DNA of 64,000 nt from Bifidobacterium breve (GTDB lineage Bacteria; Actinomycetota; Actinomycetes; Nanopelagicales; Nanopelagicaceae): assembly GCA_945883725.1 (NCBI GenBank), contig CAMCXZ010000003.1, positions 18,162 through 82,161 on the forward strand, in the 5' to 3' direction. Below, piece by piece: positions 63,071 through 64,000 of this stretch (within the stretch, counting starts at the first letter, position 1; each line of letters opens with the position of its first letter). Below the pieces are notes generated by a model, which did not search any database, was not told the DNA's origin, and was given only the letters and a program-made list of their open reading frames with translations. The position numbers and the translations under genes are program-made.

Positions 63071-63077
63071 GAGTGTG

Positions 63078-63083
63078 AGCCTA
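63078..63083 (-). promoter_or_regulatory. -10 element for leaderless dcd mRNA (GTG start)
   Basis: Minus-strand TAGGCT, seven bases (CACACTC), then GTG 63070. Confidence 0.5.
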
Positions 63084-63149
63084 CCCCAGCAAACACGCCT
63101 ATCTGCGCTAGCACTTGCCTAAGTTACTGATGGGTAGCATTATTTGCCC

Positions 63150-64000
63150 ATGAGCCATTACATAGCCAATCTGCGTGATATTGAATTCGGCCTCTTTGAC
63201 CTACTTGGTCGCGAAAAAGTCATGGGCACTGCCCCTTATGGTGATGTCGATCGTGACACCGCCATCGGAATGCTGGAAGAGATGAAACGTCTTTGTGAAA
63301 ACGATCTTGCTGCATCTTTCGTTGAAGGCGATCGCGTTGGTGCAATTCTGAATAAAGAGACCGGAAATGTAACGTTGCCGGAAAGTTTTAAAAAATCATA
63401 TAAGGCATATGTTGATGGTGAATGGTGGCGTCTTGATGCACCAGTGGAACTAGGTGGCATGAAAGTTCCACCTTCAGTGCGTTGGGCGATGGCTGAAATG
63501 GTTTTGGGATCAAACCCAGCTATCCACATCTATGCATCGGGTTACGCATTCGCTCAGGTTGCTTACGTTTTAGGAACAGAGCCACAGAAGAAAATGGCAC
63601 AGTTCATGGTTGAAAAGCACTGGGGTGCGACCATGCAGTTAACAGAACCAGATGCCGGTTCTGATGTTGGAGCTGGTCGCAGTAAAGCTGTTCAACAACC
63701 TGATGGAACATGGCACATCACTGGCACAAAACGTTACATCACATCAGGTGATGCTGATTTCTATGACAACGTTATGCACTTCGTGCTTGCTCGCCGTGAA
63801 GGTGGCGGGCCAGGAACAAAGGGACTTTCCTTATTCTTAATTCCGAAGTTTATGTTTGATTTAGAAACTGGCGAACTTGGTAAGCGCAACGGAGTTTATG
63901 TAACAGCCCTTGAAGACAAGATGGGGTTAAATGTTTCAGCTACCTGTGAAGTCAACTTGGGCGAAAAAGAACCAGCTGGTGGTTACTTATTAGGTGAAGT
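63150..64000 (+). CDS. Acyl-CoA dehydrogenase, FadE5-like, C-terminus outside window
   Basis: Flavin enzyme that makes trans-2-enoyl-CoA in beta-oxidation. The visible 283 residues start MSHYIANLRDIEFGLFDLLG and include FVEGDRVGAIL, TLPESFKKSYKAYVDGEWW, MQLTEPDAGSDVGAGRSKA and KGLSLFLIPKFMFD, closely following mycobacterial FadE5, which has about 611 residues. So over half is cut off by the window edge. No Shine-Dalgarno is present; CATTAT lies six bases before ATG. Electrons would pass to ETF and the EtfD-like reductase at 56.7 kb. Confidence 0.94.
   Translation, partial: MSHYIANLRDIEFGLFDLLGREKVMGTAPYGDVDRDTAIGMLEEMKRLCENDLAASFVEGDRVGAILNKETGNVTLPESFKKSYKAYVDGEWWRLDAPVELGGMKVPPSVRWAMAEMVLGSNPAIHIYASGYAFAQVAYVLGTEPQKKMAQFMVEKHWGATMQLTEPDAGSDVGAGRSKAVQQPDGTWHITGTKRYITSGDADFYDNVMHFVLARREGGGPGTKGLSLFLIPKFMFDLETGELGKRNGVYVTALEDKMGLNVSATCEVNLGEKEPAGGYLLGE

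Overview
The window reads as chromosome of a streamlined, moderately low-GC actinobacterium (about 45 % GC by eye). Actinobacterial markers include mycothiol genes (mshA, an mshD-like half gene), CarD, a DUF2530/DUF3027/DUF3263 set, SenX3-RegX3-type phosphate regulation, an ispD-ispF-cysS-rlmB block, HspR in the dnaK operon, an EtfD-type membrane Fe-S reductase and a FadE5-type acyl-CoA dehydrogenase. The base composition, very tight packing and gene set suggest a freshwater planktonic lineage such as acI / Nanopelagicales. That placement is inference from gene content only. I saw no phage, IS element, CRISPR array or rRNA; this is core chromosome.

Layout. 1-10 kb: partial GH13 alpha-glucosidase, citrate synthase, pdxH-serC-MFS, a second MFS gene facing DUF2530, a cold-shock protein, DUF3027, and groEL with a CIRCE element. 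10-16 kb: DUF3263, a PLP decarboxylase, an SDR-DUF2867 protein, NDH-2, an alpha/beta hydrolase, beta-carbonic anhydrase and tRNA-Thr(UGU). 16-20 kb: polyphosphate genes ppx, mutT1 and ppk. 20-25.5 kb: SGNH hydrolase, rlmB, cysS, fused ispDF, carD and an LpqE-like lipoprotein. 25.5-30.6 kb: regX3-senX3 facing phoU across a PHO-box array, then gpmA, YbjN and mshA. 30.6-36 kb: asparaginase, nitrobindin, two tiny membrane ORFs, ygfZ, fur, DUF4395, a Cys-Cys leader peptide, thioredoxin, glnR and a half-length mshD. 36-41 kb: aminotransferase, aldose epimerase, PfkB kinase and a secreted S33 hydrolase. 41-49 kb: holB, an MFS-tmk fusion, topA and the H+-pyrophosphatase. 49-56.5 kb: DedA, pyrE, a DUF1800/DUF1501 pair, and dnaK-grpE-dnaJ-hspR with HAIR operators. 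56.5-64 kb: EtfD-like reductase, a two-component system, HtpX, LemA, dcd and the start of a FadE5-like dehydrogenase.

How the genes work together. Phosphate is a theme: a SenX3/RegX3 pair and PhoU share a promoter region with five TTYAC-type repeats, while ppk, ppx and the H+-pyrophosphatase handle polyphosphate and pyrophosphate. Thiol and sulfur physiology appears as mshA, the mshD half gene, a membrane thioredoxin and a short ORF ending in Cys-Cys-Asn that looks like a cysteine-responsive leader. Heat-shock control uses two operators: CIRCE at groEL and HAIR at dnaK. EtfD and the FadE5-like enzyme belong to beta-oxidation feeding the quinone pool.

Expression signals. At least 18 transcription-unit heads carry TANNNT six or seven bases before the start codon and no Shine-Dalgarno sequence, so leaderless mRNA appears to be common. 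All ten convergent gene pairs overlap or lie within 4 bases of each other, and three share one TTAA as the stop codon of both genes. No gene-free stretch reaches 300 bases.
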